From Bacteroidota bacterium (GTDB lineage Bacteria; Bacteroidota; Bacteroidia; Palsa-965): a DNA stretch of 64,000 bases. This document shows positions 1-9,800 of this stretch, in pieces (within the stretch, counting starts at the first letter, position 1; each line of letters begins with the position of its first letter). The notes under the pieces are model-generated. The model had not been told where the DNA came from. It saw only the letters and a program-made list of their open reading frames with translations, and did no database searches. The stretch covers positions 58,656 through 122,655 of the forward strand of contig JADBYT010000017.1 in NCBI GenBank assembly GCA_020402865.1, written 5' to 3'. The position numbers were made by a program, and so were the translations under genes.

Positions 1-1
1 T

Positions 2-3000
2 GAGCCTTTGTCGCAGCCGTTGCCCGGTAGTTTTCAGCCGCAGTATCAGCCAGAGTTGAATGAACAGGAGTTGGGCGGTGAAGAATTTACACCTGCCGGA
101 AAGATTCCGCAGCAGTTGGTGCAGCGTGTGCAGCAGCGCATGCAGCAGGGCAAGAAGCTGACGAACCAGGAGATGCATTGGGCGTTTGCGCATGGCGGTT
201 TTTATTTTCATCAGCGTGCGGGTGTGCATAATACGCGTATGCGGATGCAGGAGGAAGCGGGTTTGCAGCGTGAGAAGCAAAGTGAGGGTGTTGGTGGAAA
301 TTTAAGCGGGGAGAAGAATGATTCTTCGCAGGCTCAGCGTTTAACGGCTTCGCCGTTGTCGGAATTTAAAGCGACGGAGCAGAACGTGAATTCTTCGCAG
401 GCTCAGCAAACAGCAGCTTTGGCAACGGCTTCGCCGTTGCAGGAAGTGAAAGAGGAAAAGCCCTTAACACCTGAGCAGCGCACAGAGGCGCAGAAGGAGA
501 ACGGACAGGTAACGCCGCTGGATGCGACGAAGAATGCGGTGGAGCAGCCGGTTGCGGGTGTGGTGCAGCCGAAGGCGGAGGAGACGGAGGAGGAGAAGAG
601 GAGGAAGGAGAAAGAGAGCATTAAAGTAGCGGCTGAAAAGCACGAAGCACACGAGAAAGAATTTTTACCCGATGAAAATAATGCAGAGGTAAAGAAAGAG
701 CAGGAGCAGAAAGAAGAAACAAAAGAGCAGGTTGAAGCATCGAAAAAAGAAGTTGAAAAGGAGAATAAAACACCAGAAGTAAAACCTGTTTCAGAAAATA
801 GTAAGCCGAAGGAAACGGAAAAGAAACCGGAGGGTGTAGAAAATGCAGAAGATACTGATCCGGGTCCGGAAGGTGTGAAGGAAGATTATGAAAATCCGCC
901 ACCGGTGGCAGAACTTGAAATGAAGGATGCACAGGATGAAGCCGGTGAAGTGATAGAAGGCGATGAATTTACGAATAACAACCTTACCGGTTTAACCATT
1001 ACCGCCCAGCAATTCCGCGATCAGGGTAAAGCGGCTGTTGATCATGCGAAAGAGCAGACCAAGCAGCGCCTGAGTGTTGAACAGGATGTGAAGAAACTGG
1101 AAGGCAAAATAGCGGCATCGGATAAGAGCTTAACCACGGCTGAAACCAATACAAACCAGCGTGAGAAGAATCTGAAAACGATGGATGCGCCGCTCAAAGA
1201 ATCGAAAAATCGTGAGCAAAAAGTAGCGGGAGAAGTTGGCGTACATATCAATACATACAACGAAAACAAAGACGAAGCCGAAGATATGCGTCATGAATCG
1301 GCTGATATGCTTGGCGGGTCGAAGAAACACGAAGATCCTGAAGATGAAGATTCGGGCATGCTGAGTGAAAAGTATGAAGAACTCAGTTCAGGAAGCGCCA
1401 CCATGGCCGATGGTATAAGCGGAGGCGGTGATACCGCCAAACGCCTGAAAGCTGAAGCAGAAGCTGCCAAAAAGAAAAATGCTGATTCGGCAAAACAAAT
1501 ACAGGACACGCAGCAGAAGTTGCAGCAGTCGAAGCAAAAGCTGAATGAAGAAAAGAACCGCAACCAGCAGGCGAAGAAGAATGTGAAAGAGGTGCGTGCC
1601 AAATTGGAGAAGAGCAAAAAAGATGAACAAAAGCTCACCAAAGAGGGCATGGATCTGATGAAAACCTCGTTTGATATTGAAAACGAGACGCAGCGGGCAC
1701 AATACTTTTACTATAAGAATATGGCCAAAGTTTCCTCGCGCGAGAATTTGCTGAATGAGGAAGCTCAGGCATTTGAAGCCTCGCTGCTCAATCAGGGCGG
1801 TACGGATGGTTTACTTTTTAACTATGTAAAACTGGAAAGCGAAGACGAGCGCAATGCGTTTGTGGACAGCCTGAGTCCGACCCAGCGTGTGGAATTGCAA
1901 ACCGCATTGGAGGCGTTTATGGCAAACTACGATGCGTGGGTAGCAGCCAATCAGGAGCAACTCATGCTCAAGGCCGAAGAAAAACGCCTTACACAAATAG
2001 ATGCACACAATACGAACCGCACAAATGCGCTGAAGAAGCCGCTGCAACGTGTAACCGACAACCTGAGTAAGGTTGACAAGATTGGTTTGTTCTGGAGTTC
2101 GCTTACGCAGGGCTTAGATGCCATCTGGAAATCAATCACCAACATCACCTGGGCCGATGTGGGCAATTTTGCGCTGGCGATGGTGAATCCGGTGGAGTTT
2201 TTCAATACGGTATCGGGTTCGGTGAAAGCGATATGGACGGAGTTGAGCGACTGGGGTGGTTTTGAGAAGGATCCGGTGGGCATGATTTTGAAAAAGGGCT
2301 CGGCGGTGGGCGTGCAGCTGCTTACGATTTGCGGGGTGATAACTGGTTTGCTTTTTGTGTTGAGTATAGCGGCATCAATAGGCACATTCTTTACCGGAGG
2401 AGCGATGATTGGTTTGGCAGGCTGGCTTTGGAGCGCCACAGCCACTATGGGTACGGTTACTTTCTGGGTGGGCGTGGTAACGGCCGCGCTTAGCGTACTT
2501 TCCGGTATAAAGAATGCCTACGAGATGCACACGGCTAAAACGGCTGAGGTGTTGTTCCAGAACACGGCTGAGTTGAAGCAGGATGCGGGTAATACATCGA
2601 TAGCGATACTTGCAATAATAGGCGGTAAAGGTCAGGTGAGCGGTGCGAAGCAGATGCTGGAGATGATTCAGAAATATCCGAAGACGTTTGGTAAGCGGAT
2701 GTTTTTGGAGATGAAGAAAAGCTTTATGCGCAAACTGACGTGGGCGCCGCGCACGGTGGCGGCTATGTTTAAGAAGGACACCTGGAAGAGTTTGTATGCA
2801 AGTTTGCGGAAGTATTTGTCGCGGCAAACGGATGAGTTGACGGAGAATAAGTCTGATCGTGATTTGCGGCGAGATCCGGTGCGGGAGAATGTGGAGGATA
2901 AGAAGACGGGGACTAATAAGAAGAATGAGAAGGTGAAGAATGATAAGAATGAGACTGAAGACAACAAGCAGAAAACAGATCGTACAGCGGATGAGCAGAA

Positions 3001-3790
3001 GGCGGATGATAATTTTGAGAAGCGTGAGGGTGATGTGGATGATGCGCAGAAGAAGAAGCTGAAGGAGGATGCGGATAAGGATGTGCCTGACGGGCCGGAT
3101 AGTGCGAATAAGCGCCGGGCGTTGTTTATGGCGAAGGTGATTACGGAGGCGAATGATAAGATTGATACGCCGGTGGCTGGTTTGTTGGCGGAGTTGGCTC
3201 CGTTGAGTGCGATGAAGGGTGTGCCGCCGTTTAAGGCGGAGGCGAAGGGGGATGGGGTTTATGATATTTGGATGAACCCTCCGGTTAAGGATGGTTATAC
3301 GGACGGGGAGGAAGATAAGAAACCTGAAAAGCCTAATGAAAGTGGCGCTAGAGAAGCAAATGAGGAGGAGGTAGATAAAATTAATAATGATAGAAAATTA
3401 TATAATGTTTCAAAGAAAAAGAATATAGCTAAATTTGAAGGTGAGATAGATGGTAATAATATAGATCTTGTAAGCGTCAGTGGGGAAAAACAAATTGAAG
3501 GTACTGTTGATGCCATACCTTTTGAGGATCAAAAATTAACTACTCAACCAACAAAGTCAGATAAATTGCAAAGCCCTGATGCGTTAGATAGAAGAGCCTA
3601 TGATTCGGAAGCAAAAGGTTTGGAAAACCTTCTTAGCAGAACAAATCCAGACTCAAAAGGGAAAATTAGGTTAATCTCAGAAAGAAATTTATGTGGTTCG
3701 TGTAATGATGTAGTAAAACAATTTTCTAAATTAAGGCCGAATATTGAAATCGAACTAGTCTATGTTAAACCATATTACAATCCGCTATAA
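2..3790 (+). CDS. Polymorphic toxin with C-terminal deaminase domain (5' end outside window)
   Basis: The frame is open to the left edge, so the gene is 5'-truncated; a TTG at 8 is only the first possible start codon in view. Residue numbers count from that TTG. About 330 residues rich in Lys, Glu and Gln, with predicted coiled coil (about 340-560), lead to a hydrophobic region (about 765-840) with two to three possible membrane helices, then a second charged linker. The last 70 residues look like a toxin deaminase of the BURPS668_1122 type: D1199-S-E1201 would supply a zinc ligand and the catalytic Glu, and C1229-G-S-C1232 the other two ligands. Known family members deaminate bases in nucleic acids; the target here is unknown. 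The delivery route is not visible: there are no Rhs repeats or T9SS sorting domain, and a contractile-system or T6SS effector is conceivable. Base composition turns AT-rich from about 3310. Confidence 0.72.
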   Translation, partial: EPLSQPLPGSFQPQYQPELNEQELGGEEFTPAGKIPQQLVQRVQQRMQQGKKLTNQEMHWAFAHGGFYFHQRAGVHNTRMRMQEEAGLQREKQSEGVGGNLSGEKNDSSQAQRLTASPLSEFKATEQNVNSSQAQQTAALATASPLQEVKEEKPLTPEQRTEAQKENGQVTPLDATKNAVEQPVAGVVQPKAEETEEEKRRKEKESIKVAAEKHEAHEKEFLPDENNAEVKKEQEQKEETKEQVEASKKEVEKENKTPEVKPVSENSKPKETEKKPEGVENAEDTDPGPEGVKEDYENPPPVAELEMKDAQDEAGEVIEGDEFTNNNLTGLTITAQQFRDQGKAAVDHAKEQTKQRLSVEQDVKKLEGKIAASDKSLTTAETNTNQREKNLKTMDAPLKESKNREQKVAGEVGVHINTYNENKDEAEDMRHESADMLGGSKKHEDPEDEDSGMLSEKYEELSSGSATMADGISGGGDTAKRLKAEAEAAKKKNADSAKQIQDTQQKLQQSKQKLNEEKNRNQQAKKNVKEVRAKLEKSKKDEQKLTKEGMDLMKTSFDIENETQRAQYFYYKNMAKVSSRENLLNEEAQAFEASLLNQGGTDGLLFNYVKLESEDERNAFVDSLSPTQRVELQTALEAFMANYDAWVAANQEQLMLKAEEKRLTQIDAHNTNRTNALKKPLQRVTDNLSKVDKIGLFWSSLTQGLDAIWKSITNITWADVGNFALAMVNPVEFFNTVSGSVKAIWTELSDWGGFEKDPVGMILKKGSAVGVQLLTICGVITGLLFVLSIAASIGTFFTGGAMIGLAGWLWSATATMGTVTFWVGVVTAALSVLSGIKNAYEMHTAKTAEVLFQNTAELKQDAGNTSIAILAIIGGKGQVSGAKQMLEMIQKYPKTFGKRMFLEMKKSFMRKLTWAPRTVAAMFKKDTWKSLYASLRKYLSRQTDELTENKSDRDLRRDPVRENVEDKKTGTNKKNEKVKNDKNETEDNKQKTDRTADEQKADDNFEKREGDVDDAQKKKLKEDADKDVPDGPDSANKRRALFMAKVITEANDKIDTPVAGLLAELAPLSAMKGVPPFKAEAKGDGVYDIWMNPPVKDGYTDGEEDKKPEKPNESGAREANEEEVDKINNDRKLYNVSKKKNIAKFEGEIDGNNIDLVSVSGEKQIEGTVDAIPFEDQKLTTQPTKSDKLQSPDALDRRAYDSEAKGLENLLSRTNPDSKGKIRLISERNLCGSCNDVVKQFSKLRPNIEIELVYVKPYYNPL

Positions 3791-4218
3791 TGGAAAATAT
3801 AAATTTTAATAAATTAAAAGAAGCTATTTTTGTTGAAGATATTAATTTGATAAATGATATATTGGAAAAAATAACGCCTGATGAATTTAGCTTTGTCGAT
3901 GAGAAGCTAAATACAAATGCGTTAAGTAGTGCAATAGGTACAAATAATCCTATTGTTGTGGATGTCATTCTTAATAATGGAGCTGATGTTAATTTCACTA
4001 AACCGGGATTCCCATTACCTCTTATCGAAGCCCTTGAAAATGCTATGAATACGATCGATTATGGCGATTCAGACATAGAAAATTGTGTAAATATATTGGA
4101 GTTATTACTAAAAAGTGGTGCTGATATTTATCGAAAAAATTATAATGACGTGACTCCATTAGAATATGCACAGAAATATTATCCTGCTGCCCTCGAAATA
4201 TTTGAAAAATATAGATAG
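3790..4218 (+). CDS. Ankyrin-repeat protein, probable immunity protein
   Basis: This 142-residue cytosolic protein starts with the ATG whose A is the last base of the toxin stop codon, so the two genes are translationally coupled. Two ankyrin-like repeats are visible: one around residues 43-70 ending NNGADVNF, and one around 95-140 ending KSGADIYRKN followed by TPLEYA. Ankyrin proteins are a recognised class of immunity protein in polymorphic toxin systems, so the likely job is to bind and block the upstream deaminase. It shares the low GC of the toxin C-terminus, as expected if toxin tip and immunity gene travel together. Neutralisation is inferred from position only. Confidence 0.7.
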   Translation: MENINFNKLKEAIFVEDINLINDILEKITPDEFSFVDEKLNTNALSSAIGTNNPIVVDVILNNGADVNFTKPGFPLPLIEALENAMNTIDYGDSDIENCVNILELLLKSGADIYRKNYNDVTPLEYAQKYYPAALEIFEKYR

Positions 4219-4565
4219 GATCTATTGAAAATATAGTATATAGTTTTGTGGGGAATTTTCTTTTGAAACACCAAACCACCTGAATCACCAGCCCCGATTA
4301 CTCCCGCAGAAATTGCGGGAGTAAACCCCGCAGGGGAAACTATGCTTTAGTATTGTACAAAACACCCGAGGAGTTGCAGCGTAAAGCGGGAGCGGACGGA
4401 ATTTTATTGCACCTAAAGGTTCGCTTCAAAATATCCTTTCTTTCATTTGGCAAACTACGATGCATTGATTGAAGCCTTCCCCCCCAAAAAACGCCACGCC
4501 CAAAACAACTAACTTTAACACAGCATATAAAAAAGTCAAAATTGACCGAGGTACAGATTTATCCC
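4219..4565. other. Intergenic region with possible decayed cassette fragments
   Basis: No intact gene is seen in these 347 bases. One short open stretch (about 4337-4470) reads YALVLYKTPEELQRKAGADG before losing any resemblance to a protein. The 15-mer ggcaaactacgatgc at 4449-4463 also occurs in the toxin gene at 1921, where it encodes part of ANYDA; here the ANYDA frame runs to a stop at about 4513. These may be remnants of an older toxin tip, but the match is short and chance is possible. Confidence 0.3.
4298..4324. other. Perfect 11-bp inverted repeat
   Basis: TTACTCCCGCA (4298-4308) and TGCGGGAGTAA (4314-4324) are exact reverse complements around a 5-base GAAAT loop. It lies about 80 bases after the ankyrin gene. 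No T-run follows on the plus strand, so it is not a classical terminator, although it could stop or stabilise the toxin-immunity transcript. Confidence 0.5.
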
Positions 4566-4916
4566 ATGAACATCCTTGTCCTCTGCACAGCCAACCACAG
4601 CCGCTCGCCGGCGGTAGCCGCCTGGATTGAAAAACGCTGTACCCACTGCATCGTTCGCAGCGCAGGCCTCAACCATAAACTTACATCGGCCGCCAACGGC
4701 ACACCTGCCACCGAAGCAATGCTGCAGTGGGCTGATCGTATTTACGTGATGGAACCCCGCCACTACAGCCGCATTGAAGAATATACCGGACAAAAATGGC
4801 TGGCGAAAATTACGGTACTTCATATTCCCGATGAGTTTGGTTATATGGATCAGCGCCTGTTTGCACTGCTCGATGCGCACGAAGTACTTGGCAGCCATTT
4901 TACCGAACATAGCTGA
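4566..4916 (+). CDS. Low-molecular-weight tyrosine-phosphatase-like protein
   Basis: A 116-residue protein with the P-loop CTANHSR (C7 to R13), the C-x5-R signature of low-molecular-weight phosphatases, followed by S14. D89 in HIPDEF could be the general acid. Members would remove phosphate from tyrosine or a small substrate through a phospho-cysteine intermediate. It is shorter than classical LMW-PTPs (about 150 residues) and resembles the short predicted phosphotyrosine phosphatases of COG4551. The ATG at 4566 is preferred over an upstream TTG at 4542 because the beta-strand MNILVLC begins there. The substrate is not indicated by its neighbours. Confidence 0.72.
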   Translation: MNILVLCTANHSRSPAVAAWIEKRCTHCIVRSAGLNHKLTSAANGTPATEAMLQWADRIYVMEPRHYSRIEEYTGQKWLAKITVLHIPDEFGYMDQRLFALLDAHEVLGSHFTEHS

Positions 4917-4923
4917 ACCAAAC

Positions 4924-4931
4924 TATTTTTG
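4924..4931 (+). promoter_or_regulatory. Possible -7 box (TATTTTTG)
   Basis: This matches the Bacteroidota -7 consensus TAnnTTTG and lies 70 bases before the acyltransferase start. No clear -33 TTTG is visible at the right distance. Confidence 0.3.
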
Positions 4932-5001
4932 TGCAAATACAATAAACCATGCACCGGTTCCGACTGTTTAGCAAACAGCCGGGCTTTACGGGCATTTAAT
5001 T

Positions 5002-6372
5002 ATGTTTCAGAAACTATCAGCTTCTTCGGGTTACGCGGCGCAGAAATGTCCGGTTACAGGACTTGTGCTTGCTGCGCAAGGATTTGTTGTGCGTACATTA
5101 GATGCGGTGAGAATGAAACGCACAGCGCCCGATTCTGATACAGACACTTATACAGCGCCCCTGCCATCGGGTCTCAGGGCTGATTTGTTTTTGCACATAG
5201 CGCGTGTACCGGCGTCGCACTGGGACAGCCTGATAAAGCCCGACCAGTTTTTTCTGACCCGTTCGTTTTTGCAGGTTACGGAAGAAACGGCCTCGCCCGG
5301 ACTTTCGTTCATTTATGCGCTCATTTACAAAGACGATGTGCCTTTTACGGCGTTGTATTTTCAGGTAGTGCACCTCAGCGCCGATCACATGGCCGGTATT
5401 CTGGCGCCGCTGGCTGTGGCCAAACCCCTGCCGGGCATTGGAAGCAACTGGAGCGAATGGCTGCGCCGTTGTCGCGAGGAAAATGGACTGCGCCTGCTCA
5501 TTTCGGGCAACAATTTTGTGAGCGGCGAATACGGCATTGCTTTTCAAAACGACACAGACAAGCCGCTTGCATTTACCGCGCTGGCAGAAACCGTAAAACA
5601 CATTACAAAAACATTTACCAGTCCGGTAAAAATTTCGGCAGTGCTTGTGAAAGACTATTACCAGCACGGTGCCGCCAAAGACCTGCGCCACCTGAGCCGT
5701 TACCGCTACCATAAATTCAGTGTAGAGCCCGAAATGATTGTGCCGCTGCGCAGTGAGTGGAAAAATTTCGACGACTACATGGGCGCTATGGTCAAAAAGT
5801 ACCGCACCCGCACCCGCAGTGTGTTGTCAAAAACAGCGGCACTGCAAGTGGAAGAACTGAACAGCACAAACCTTACGGCCGAAATAGATCAGCTCTATGC
5901 GCTGTACACACAGGTAAACAGCCGCGCACGCTTTAGGCTTACCAAACTCACAGCCGGTTATTTTGTGCAAATGAAAACCGCATTCCCCGACTTTTTCCGA
6001 ATTCACGTGTACCGCCTGCACGGCAAACCGGTGGCGTTCCGCACCTCTTTTCTGCTGCCCGGCGCTCAGGGGCAAAAACCCGCGCTCGAAGCACATTTTA
6101 TCGGACTTGATTATGCGGTGAATAACGAGCTGCACCTCTATCAGCGTTTACTCTACGATTTTGTGCGTGAAGGTATTGATGCCGGTGCCCGGCAAATTTT
6201 CCTCGGCCGCACAGCACCCGAAATTAAATCAACCGTGGGCGCACAGGCCTATGAGTTAACCTGTTGCATCCGTCACCGCAACGGGTTTTCAAACCAGATT
6301 ATCCGCCCGTTTATCGACTACCTCAAACCCTCGTCGTGGGTGCCCCGCAATCCGTTCGGCGAAACAGTGTAA
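5002..6372 (+). CDS. FemAB/GNAT-like acyltransferase
   Basis: A 456-residue soluble protein with no signal peptide or membrane helix. The second half resembles the FemAB-like branch of the GNAT superfamily (peptidoglycan-related or COG3146-type): the stretch with KKYRTRTRSVL, then the segment RIHVYRLHGKPVAF, then HFIGLDYAVNNELHLYQRLL and a closing GRTAPEIKSTVGA. Such proteins transfer an acyl or aminoacyl group, but the donor and acceptor cannot be read from the sequence. The ATG at 5002 is the first in-frame ATG after the preceding gene. It appears to be transcribed alone. Confidence 0.6.
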   Translation: MFQKLSASSGYAAQKCPVTGLVLAAQGFVVRTLDAVRMKRTAPDSDTDTYTAPLPSGLRADLFLHIARVPASHWDSLIKPDQFFLTRSFLQVTEETASPGLSFIYALIYKDDVPFTALYFQVVHLSADHMAGILAPLAVAKPLPGIGSNWSEWLRRCREENGLRLLISGNNFVSGEYGIAFQNDTDKPLAFTALAETVKHITKTFTSPVKISAVLVKDYYQHGAAKDLRHLSRYRYHKFSVEPEMIVPLRSEWKNFDDYMGAMVKKYRTRTRSVLSKTAALQVEELNSTNLTAEIDQLYALYTQVNSRARFRLTKLTAGYFVQMKTAFPDFFRIHVYRLHGKPVAFRTSFLLPGAQGQKPALEAHFIGLDYAVNNELHLYQRLLYDFVREGIDAGARQIFLGRTAPEIKSTVGAQAYELTCCIRHRNGFSNQIIRPFIDYLKPSSWVPRNPFGETV

Positions 6373-6887
6373 AGTGTGTTTTCCCGAAAATAGAGGGGGA
6401 GCGAAACGGATGGAGCAATAAAATACCGTTCGGCTCCAGCCCTCACTGCAAGTCCGCCCGGCTCAAACGTAAAATTGCATAGCCGCAGGTGCGGGCTTTA
6501 CGTTCGGTCTGGGCTATAAATTCAAACCACCTGTGTTCCAAAAAAAGAGCAATTATCCTGCTCAACGCGGCCTGCCGCCAGCACTTGCGCTTGTTACAGG
6601 TAGCTGATCCTTTCGCGGTTACTGATTCTGTCGCGTTGGATGACCCTGTCGCGGTGGCTGAGCCTGTCGCGGTGGCTGAGCCTGTCGCGGTGGCTGAGCC
6701 TGTCGAAGCCGCCGCCTACTCCGCTTGCCCTGCACGCATTTGCCGCAATAAGGGTTCAACCGGCATATCAATACATACCTCCCGGTAACTGATTTTTTAC
6801 ATACTACCAACTTCCGCTTACAAACACCTAAACAACGGGTTTTTGCTTATCTTGTGAACGTTCTCAACCAAACCGAACAATCTCGTG
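6373..6887. other. Intergenic spacer of 515 bases
   Basis: Apart from the 18-bp tandem repeats listed separately, no gene, RNA or convincing terminator is seen. Short open frames cross the repeats on both strands but have no start signals or recognisable protein character. Confidence 0.5.
6600..6707 (+). repeat. Six tandem 18-bp repeats
   Basis: Six contiguous 18-base units fill 6600-6707. The unit is gtggctgagcctgtcgcg: copies 4 and 5 (6654-6671, 6672-6689) are identical, copy 6 ends in gaa, and copies 1-3 are diverged (for example gtagctgatcctttcgcg). The core gctgagcctgtcgaagcc resembles a dispersed intergenic repeat found in many genomes. Homogenisation toward the 3' end suggests recent slippage or amplification. 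Confidence 0.85.
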
Positions 6888-9800
6888 ATGAAGCTCATTT
6901 GCAGGATTTCCGCAATTGCCCTTTTTTCTTGTTTTGCTTTTTCTCCTTTGCTTGCCCAGCAAGGTGTGCACGGCCCCCGCACCATTACGGCGGCCAACAC
7001 GGTGGTCAATGAATACACGCCGCTTACAGCCAGCGTGGCCGCCAATGCCACCTTTATTTCCGTAACCAACAGCACGCTTAACGGCAATGGCCGCTTTACC
7101 GCCAACCTTGCCCCCGGCGATCTGATTATGATTATTCAGATTCAGGGCATTTCGTTAAACGGCACCCTCAATGGCACCATTGCCAACCCGGTAGATACGT
7201 CGTGGGGGCAGGTGCTCAACTACAACAACTGCGGGCGTTATGAATTTGCGCAGGTAAAATCAGTGCCCTCGGCCACAAGTATTGAACTCGACTGCGGATT
7301 GCAGTATTCCTATTCCACTGGCGGCACCAACCGCGCACAGGTGGTGCGTGTGCCGCGCTGGACCACACTCACCGTAAACGCCGGCGCGGGTATTACTGCC
7401 GACGACTGGAACGGAGCCGTGGGCGGCATTGTGGCTGTGGAAACACAGGGCAATATTACCCTCAATGGTACTATTGATGCTACCGGCCGCGGCTTCCGTG
7501 GCGGCGCACTGCTCGAAAACGTTACAGCCTTTGGTGTGGACAATATGGGTTCCACTGATCCTACCTACGGAGCCGAAAAAGGCGAAGGCATAGCAGGCTA
7601 TCAGGCTGATTATGATCCCATGGGTGGCCGTTATGGCCGTGGAGCAGCTGCCAATGGCGGCGGCGGCGGATGCGGCCACAATGGCGGCGGTGGCGGCGGC
7701 GCAAACGGCGGAGTAACCGCAAACTGGCGCGGCATGGGCATAGCCGATCCCAATGCAGCCTACACCGCAGCCTGGAACCTCGATCCGCAATATGGCCTCA
7801 ACTACCTTACTACACTCACCACCGCAAACTCTGCCGGTGGCGGGCGTGGCGGCTATTGCTTTTCCGACCAGAATTCAAATGCCCTTACCGCAGGGCCAAG
7901 CAACTACAGTGCAGCTCCCGTAGGCTGGGGCGGCGATGGCCGCCGCTGGCAGTCGGCTGGTTTGGGCGGAAGACCGCTTAATTACTCAACCGGCCGCCTC
8001 TTTCTGGGCGGTGGCGGCGGTGCCGGCGATCAGAACCAAAGCCAGGGCGGTGCCGGTGGCGATGGGGGCGGACTCATTTACATTATGTGTTACGGCAACC
8101 TGAGCGGTACCGGTACAGTAGTGTCAAACGGAAATAACGGCGCAAACTCGCAAGGTGCAGCACCATTCAATTCGTATGCCGGACGCGATGCGGCCGGCGG
8201 GGGCGGAGCTGGCGGCACCATCATAATCAATACCGTGGGCACACTTACCGGCGTTACAGCCACCGCCAACGGCGGAACAGGTGGCAACCAGGTTATGTCT
8301 GCCGGTGCCTTTTACCCCGGAGGTGTGGGCGCCATTAATGAAGCCGAAGGCCCCGGCGGCGGCGGCGGCGGCGGACACATTGCCATTTCTACCGGTGCCA
8401 TTACCCGCACGGCAAATGGCGGCAACAACGGCACCACAAACTCAGGCGCGCTAAGCGAATTTCCGCCCAACGGCGCCATGCGCGGCGGTCTGGGCACTAC
8501 AAACGCATCCATCACCAATTTCAGTCTGGCAGCTACCGGCACAAGCATCTGTTCCGGACAAACGGCCACGCTTACCGCTACCGTAAACGGTACACCGCCT
8601 TCGCCGCAGTCCATACTCTGGTACACGGCTTCTGCCGGCGGAAATCCGATATTTACCGGCAGCTCATTTACCACTCCCGTGCTTACCGCCACCACCACCT
8701 ACTGGGTAGGCACTTGTCCGGGCACTTACCGCATTCCGGTTACCGTTACCGTTAACCCGTCGCCGCCAGCTGATGCCGGTTTGAACACCAGCATTTGCAA
8801 CGGAGGCAGCACCACACTTACCGCCACCGGCGGCGGCACGTATGTATGGAACGGCGGCACGCTGGTAAATGCTGCCGGTGCTTCGCAAACAGTAAGCCCC
8901 ACCGTTACCACCACCTACACTGTGGCCGTAACGCTCAACGGCTGTACAGCCAACGACCAGGTTACCGTTACGGTGAACCCTGTGCCGAATGCCGATGCCG
9001 GGGCAAACACTTCAATTTGCGAGGGAACCAGCACGACTATTACCGCCACCGGCGGCGGCACGTATGTATGGAATGGCGGCACGCTGGTTAATGCCTCCGG
9101 CGCATCTCAGTCTGTAACGCCCGCCACCAGCACAACTTATACCGTTACTGTTACCGGCGCAAACGGTTGCACCGCAAACGATCAGGTAACGGTTATTGTA
9201 AATCCTGCCCCGGTAGCCAATGCCGGCAACGACATTACCATTTGTGTGGGCAATGATACTAACCTTGTTGCCACCGGCGGCGGCACGTATGTGTGGAATG
9301 GCGGCGCGCTGGTCAATGCGTCCGGAGCTTCGCAAACGGTTACACCCGCAACAACAACTACCTATACCGTTACCGTTACCGGCTCAAACGGTTGTACCGA
9401 TACCGATGAAATTACGGTAACCGTAAATGCGGCTCCTGTTGCTGCAGCCGGCACCGACCAAAGTGTGTGCGAAGGCAGTCAGGCTACGCTCAATGCCAGC
9501 GGCGGCGGAACCTATATATGGAACGGCGGTTCGCTGGTAAATGCGTCCGGTGCTTCGCAAACCGTCATACCTTCGGCCACTACTGATTATGTGGTTACCG
9601 TATCACTGGGCAACGGTTGCACGGCTAATGATACTGTGCGTGTAACAGTTAATGCCAATCCGGCAGCTGCGGCTGGTAATGATGTAACCATTTGTGCAGG
9701 CGCACAAACTACCCTTAGCGGCGGTGGCGGCGGCACGTATGTGTGGAACGGCGGTGCACTTGTAAATGCTTCCGGCGCTGTACAAAACGTATCGCCTGCT

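Noticed and set aside
4542..4565. TTG start eight codons upstream for the small phosphatase
   Set aside because: The family fold begins at MNILVLC, and the extra residues match nothing.
6600..6707. Possible CRISPR array
   Set aside because: The 18-base units are contiguous with no spacers, and no cas genes are present.
6489..6788. Open frames on both strands across the 18-bp repeats (VAEPVA-type repeats)
   Set aside because: A tandem repeat with a period divisible by three keeps all frames open; there is no start context, conserved protein or promoter.
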